Assembly: GCA_025963465.1 (NCBI GenBank)
Contig: JAOQAP010000087.1
Coordinates: forward strand, 1-36,377
Source: Flavipsychrobacter sp.
GTDB taxonomy: Bacteria > Bacteroidota > Bacteroidia > Chitinophagales > Chitinophagaceae
Direction of reading: 5' to 3'
Length of the DNA stretch: 36,377 nucleotides
Shown here: piece after piece, positions 32,830-36,377 of the stretch
Numbering within the stretch: the stretch's first letter is position 1
How the letters are laid out: each line of letters starts with the position of its first letter
Notes under the pieces: generated by a model
The model's input: only the letters and a program-made list of their open reading frames with translations
What the model was told of the DNA's origin: nothing
Database searches by the model: none
Program-made: the position numbers and the translations under genes

Positions 32830-33717
32830 ATGCACAGAAGATCATTTATAAAAGCCGGCGGCATATTAGCTGCTGCACAAATAACAGGTATGTCCACATT
32901 ATCCGCTTTATCAGCGCTGGGTAGCAGTTTGCCAGCATCGCAAAGAATGCCCGTCTTATTTATTGGTCATGGTAACCCTATGAACGCCATAGAAGAGAAT
33001 GTCTATAGCAATAGCTGGAAATCCATGGGTAAAACATTGCCACGCCCTCAGGCTATATTATCAATATCTGCCCACTGGATAACGAAGGGCACGAAGGTGA
33101 CAGGTATGAGCCATCCTAAAACCATTCATGATTTTGGAGGGTTCCCTAAAAAACTGTTCGATGCTGAATATCCCGCACCCGGCACACCGGAATTTGCCAC
33201 CCTTACCAAAGAACTGGTCACTCACAGTCATATACAATCTGACGATAGCTGGGGATTGGATCATGGTACCTGGAGCGTGTTGCTACCTATGTATCCGGCA
33301 GCAGATATACCCGTATACCAGCTAAGCCTTGACTACGACCAGCCACCGGCATATCACTACGAAATAGGCAAGGAGCTGAATAAGCTAAGAGATAAAGGCG
33401 TACTGATAATAGGTAGTGGTAACCTGGTGCACAACCTCGGCAAGGTAGACTGGGGCGGTGGCAATAAGGTATATGACTGGGCGCTGGAGTTTGATACAAA
33501 GTTCACACAATGGATGGAGAAAGGCGACCACGCATCTATAATGAACTACCAGAAAATACTCGGCAATACAGCATCTATGGCCCATCCGTCCTATGACCAT
33601 CTGCTGCCGTTGTTTTACATACTGGGACTGCAGCAAAAGAATGAGCACATTACCTTCTTCAACGATAAATTTGAGATGGGCTCCATATCTATGAGGTCTA
33701 TGCTGATACAGGCTTAG
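32830..33717 (+). CDS. ygiD: YgiD/LigB-type extradiol dioxygenase with Tat-like leader
   Basis: The 295-residue product belongs to the LigB/class III extradiol ring-cleavage family, as the 4,5-DOPA dioxygenase YgiD does. It has FIGHGNPMNAIEEN (His47) and LSISAHWITKG (His82), then SWGLDHGTWSVLLPMYP and GSGNLVHNLG. Together these supply the histidines that bind the metal in this fold. It differs from typical YgiD by an N-terminal leader, HRRSFIKAGGILAAAQ, a twin-arginine (R-R-x-F-x-K) signal followed by a hydrophobic region. That suggests export of the folded metalloenzyme or membrane attachment. Substrate unknown; DOPA or other catechols are the known family precedent. The 3' end overlaps the convergent permease gene by 20 bases. 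Confidence 0.88.
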   Translation: MHRRSFIKAGGILAAAQITGMSTLSALSALGSSLPASQRMPVLFIGHGNPMNAIEENVYSNSWKSMGKTLPRPQAILSISAHWITKGTKVTGMSHPKTIHDFGGFPKKLFDAEYPAPGTPEFATLTKELVTHSHIQSDDSWGLDHGTWSVLLPMYPAADIPVYQLSLDYDQPPAYHYEIGKELNKLRDKGVLIIGSGNLVHNLGKVDWGGGNKVYDWALEFDTKFTQWMEKGDHASIMNYQKILGNTASMAHPSYDHLLPLFYILGLQQKNEHITFFNDKFEMGSISMRSMLIQA

Positions 33718-35059
33718 TAAGTGCCTTCCTCACGTAAAATGCAATAGTGCCGGAAGTAATTACCCCCAGCGCATACAGCTGGTACTTTGTTTGATTACTG
33801 AAAAAGATGAACATCCATATCAGTAGACTAAGTATAGCCGGAATAGGAAACAAGGGCATTTTATAAGGGCGATCTTCTTTGGGCTTCATATAGTGCCAGC
33901 CAATAAGGCCAGCAGCCTGCGATGCGAACTGTATAAGAATACGCATCATCAGGATGGCAGTTATTACTTCTCCAAGCCTGAACAATAAACTAAATAAAAA
34001 TCCCAGCCCGCCAATAGCCAGCAGGGATATGTGTGGAAACTTATGCTTAGGATGTACTCTGGCGAATATTTTGAAAAAATCGCCATTCTGTGCTGCGGCA
34101 TAGGGTATGCGGGAATAGCCGAGGATTGCTGAGAACAGCGATGCCAACGCAATAACCAGGATAAGGGCTGTGGCCACCTGTGCTACTGTATGATTGTACA
34201 ATTGCTCAAAATAGATACTGGCTACAAACTCTGATTTAGCAACCACTTCCCATGGTATGTTACCCAATATCACTGTCTGCATACCAAGGTAGAAGATAGC
34301 AATACCGGTAATAGACAATAAGATACTGCGTGGTATATTGCGTGACGGGTCCTTTATCTCAGCGCCCAGGTGGCATACATTGTAGTAGCCCAGGTAAGAA
34401 TAAACTGACTTTAAAGTCGCCTGTCCCACTGCTGCAAACAGCAGTGATGAAGTACTAAAGCTGTCTAAATGAATATCAAAAGCCTGCGCTGCATTGAAAT
34501 GGGGAATGCCGGACAGGATAAGCCATATTATAGTGCCGCCGGTTATTATCCATAGCACTGTAGATATTTTGCCTATACTTTTTATATTCCTGTAAAGGAG
34601 CGCTACCAGTAGTATAACTAATCCTCCGCTCACCATCTTCTTTTGCAGGAAGCCAAGTGGTATGAGGTAAGAAAAGTAATTGGCAAAGCCTATGGCGCCG
34701 CTGGCTATAACAAGAGGAGCCTGTATGGTTGACTGCCAGATGAACAGGAATGACATGAGCCTGCCTGCCTTACGTTCACCAAACAGCTTCTGCAGGAACA
34801 CATAGCTACCCCCTGCTTCTGGCCACTTAGCGCCAAGCTCAGACCACACCATGCCGTCCATATACGCCAGCAACGCACCTATAAGCCAGGCAATAATGCT
34901 TGCAGGCCCGTGCATGATAGTGACGATCATGGGGATAGTGACGAACGGCCCTATACCTACCATATCTATCATATTGATAGCTGTGGCCTGGGTGAGCGAT
35001 AATCCCCGCTCTAGCTTTGGAGTGTTTTGGTCAGACAATTGCTGTGAAATATGCCACAA
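33698..35059 (-). CDS. APC-family amino acid permease
   Basis: The 453-residue product is almost all hydrophobic helices, about 12 by eye. The first two helices hold the APC marker sequences: GLSLTQATAINMIDMVGIGPFV contains the unwound 'G-I-G' region, here as M-V-G-I-G-P, and WSELGAKWPEAGGSYVFLQ follows helix 2. It should move an amino acid or related compound with protons or by exchange. The substrate cannot be told. Its 3' end overlaps the dioxygenase gene on the other strand by 20 bases. The alpha/beta hydrolase gene is divergent across 86 bases. Confidence 0.9.
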   Translation of the reverse strand: MWHISQQLSDQNTPKLERGLSLTQATAINMIDMVGIGPFVTIPMIVTIMHGPASIIAWLIGALLAYMDGMVWSELGAKWPEAGGSYVFLQKLFGERKAGRLMSFLFIWQSTIQAPLVIASGAIGFANYFSYLIPLGFLQKKMVSGGLVILLVALLYRNIKSIGKISTVLWIITGGTIIWLILSGIPHFNAAQAFDIHLDSFSTSSLLFAAVGQATLKSVYSYLGYYNVCHLGAEIKDPSRNIPRSILLSITGIAIFYLGMQTVILGNIPWEVVAKSEFVASIYFEQLYNHTVAQVATALILVIALASLFSAILGYSRIPYAAAQNGDFFKIFARVHPKHKFPHISLLAIGGLGFLFSLLFRLGEVITAILMMRILIQFASQAAGLIGWHYMKPKEDRPYKMPLFPIPAILSLLIWMFIFFSNQTKYQLYALGVITSGTIAFYVRKALTKPVSA

Positions 35060-35145
35060 AGTATAAAATCCGCATCATTGTTTGTTTATGGTAGTATAGA
35101 TAGCTCTCGCGGTCTGATTTTGGTGAGCGAATGTGAAAAGCTATT

Positions 35146-36135
35146 ATGATGAAATGCGGATATATTTTAATGACACTCGTTATATTTCTGTTTGGCTGGG
35201 TATCGGCCCAGCCAGATACCCTTGGCTGGCGGTTGGAACATTATACTTACCCTTATCCTGTAAAATGGATGAAGACGGTTGTGGAAAGCAAGCCTGTGGA
35301 AATAGCCTATATGGACGAGCGCCCACCGGCATGGAACGGTAAAACAGTATTACTGATGCACGGCAAGAATTTCCCTGCAGCATATTGGGAAACTACAATA
35401 AAAGAGCTGAATAGGGTAGGCTACAGGGTAATTGCCCCGGATGCATTGGGATTTGGCAAATCATCAAAACCTGTAGTAAGGTATAGTTTTTCGTTAATGG
35501 CATTGATCACAAAGCAGTTGCTGGACACTCTGAATGTCACACAGGTAAGTATCATAGGCCATTCTACAGGTGGTATGCTGGCAACACGTTTTACTTTGGA
35601 ATATCCTGACAGAGTATCAAGGCTGGTATTGGCTGATGCGATAGGCCTCGAAGATTGGCGGGCCAAAGGCGCACCTTATCGGAAAGTGGATAAATGGTAC
35701 GATGAAGAAAGAACATCGACTTATGAACAAGTGCTGAAGTATCAAAAGCAATACTATGCAAACTGGACTGAGTCTTACCGTAAATGGGCAGACGTGCAAT
35801 ATGGAATGATGAAGAGCGCAAATGCAGACCAATATGCTTTGGTGAGTGCGCTCACTTATGACATGATATTCACAGAACCGGTAGTGTATGAGTTTCCCAA
35901 TATTAAAGTGCCGACATTAGTGATCGTTGGTAAAGAGGACAAGACAAAGATAGCACGGGATGCACCCCCTGAAATAGCAGCGCGCATGGGCAATTATAAA
36001 GAGCTGGGTAAAAAGACCGCAAAAGATATACCCGGCGCAAAGCTTTTAGAGTATGACCATTGTGGTCATCTGCCATTCTTTGAACGGGCAGATATTTTCT
36101 ACAATGATGTAGAAGGTTTCCTGGGCACAAAATAA
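35146..36135 (+). CDS. Secreted alpha/beta hydrolase
   Basis: The 329-residue product has a signal peptide (about 1-21, ending VSAQ) and the alpha/beta-hydrolase fold. VLLMHGKNFPAAYWE gives the oxyanion-hole region, VIAPDALGFGKSSKP comes next, then the nucleophile elbow GHSTGG (Ser140). The acid is in VIVGKEDKT (about residue 264) and the base is His308 in YDHCGHLPFFER. The sequence resembles haloalkane-dehalogenase/epoxide-hydrolase-like esterases, but with serine as nucleophile it is more likely an esterase or C-C hydrolase. It should be periplasmic or secreted. Its start has two adjacent ATGs (35146 and 35149). The gene ends four bases from a minus-strand broken gene. Confidence 0.88.
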   Translation: MMKCGYILMTLVIFLFGWVSAQPDTLGWRLEHYTYPYPVKWMKTVVESKPVEIAYMDERPPAWNGKTVLLMHGKNFPAAYWETTIKELNRVGYRVIAPDALGFGKSSKPVVRYSFSLMALITKQLLDTLNVTQVSIIGHSTGGMLATRFTLEYPDRVSRLVLADAIGLEDWRAKGAPYRKVDKWYDEERTSTYEQVLKYQKQYYANWTESYRKWADVQYGMMKSANADQYALVSALTYDMIFTEPVVYEFPNIKVPTLVIVGKEDKTKIARDAPPEIAARMGNYKELGKKTAKDIPGAKLLEYDHCGHLPFFERADIFYNDVEGFLGTK

Positions 36136-36139
36136 GTAC

Positions 36140-36377
36140 TCATTCCTGCTTGGGACCGACCTTGCTCATATCTACTACCTTCCATTGGTCGCCTACTTCA
36201 TAGACGAGTACGTATTGATCTGCAGGATGCTTCAAGGTGAGCTCATAACAGTGGCCGGGATCTATAAGGTTAAATTAATAGTCTTTGTTCTCGTAGCTAT
36301 ATGAACCTGTCAGATTTTCCCACCACCATGTGCCCCACTTATTGAGGGTTACGTTTATCACAGAATCATTGATCACC
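36140..36377 (-). pseudogene. C-terminal gene fragment interrupted by an in-frame TAA
   Basis: Reading the minus strand from the window edge, one frame gives VINDSVINVTLNKWGTWW and then ENLTGSYSYENKDY before a TAA at 36275-36277. It continues in the same frame as FNLIDPGHCYELTLK, then DQYVLVYEVGDQWKVV, to a TGA at 36140-36142. Both parts read like protein, with regular beta-strand patterns, and the join has no shift. The simplest reading is a nonsense mutation in a gene whose start is outside the window. The alternatives are a true stop at 36275 followed by chance coding-like sequence, or a sequencing error. No family is recognised. Confidence 0.5.

Overview
The window reads as chromosome of a Bacteroidota member, most likely of the order Chitinophagales (the order is inference). 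Three things support this. Two proteins end in type IX secretion (T9SS) type A sorting domains. FtsX is followed by a DUF3098 gene, and a CarboxypepD_reg/OMP_b-brl_3 outer-membrane protein is present. Many genes are preceded by the Bacteroidota promoter element TAnnTTTG rather than by a Shine-Dalgarno sequence. Nothing looks like a phage, plasmid or insertion sequence. I see no tRNA, rRNA or CRISPR array, and no gene-free stretch exceeds 300 bases.

Layout. (1) 1-5373: a polysaccharide locus with the C-terminus of a family 2 glycosyltransferase, a 963-residue TPR plus YaiO-type beta-barrel protein, and a DUF4838/GH163-like lipoprotein with a C-terminal discoidin-like domain. Together they resemble, by analogy, the PgaC/PgaA/PgaB parts of a poly-GlcNAc synthesis, export and trimming machine. 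(2) 5533-7883: four genes for an anchored OB-fold protein, a cytochrome-c-like lipoprotein with an odd CX5CH motif, a YceI lipocalin-like protein and a DUF5777 beta-barrel. (3) 8060-9782: FtsX, DUF3098 and a small lipoprotein. (4) 9960-12179: an ECF sigma factor, its putative membrane anti-sigma factor and an outer-membrane barrel. (5) 12313-14227: a LolD-like ABC ATPase (minus), a DUF2795 protein and a LOG-family phosphoribohydrolase. (6) 14286-17389, minus strand: two T9SS cargo proteins flanking a BCP-type peroxiredoxin. (7) 17644-19676: groES-groEL, with a dyad over the promoter and a REP-like inverted-repeat element between the two genes. (8) 19762-24581: secreted proteins of unknown function, an XRE regulator, a small conserved-looking protein and an NAD(P)-binding protein. 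(9) 24755-31348: Smc, an OMP_b-brl_3 protein and a YkgJ-type cysteine-cluster protein. (10) 31349-36377: a J-domain membrane protein, an AlkA-like glycosylase, a YgiD-like dioxygenase with a Tat-like leader, an APC permease, an alpha/beta hydrolase, and a minus-strand gene fragment broken by an in-frame TAA at the window edge.

The strongest candidate for an under-described system is the glycosyltransferase/YaiO/DUF4838 locus at the left edge. The cytochrome-like/YceI/DUF5777 operon is second. At small scale, three observations stand out: REP-like palindromes in the same orientation in front of two chaperone genes, tandem repeats that supply the stop codons of two minus-strand genes, and promoter boxes so close to GTG/TTG codons that leaderless mRNAs are plausible.
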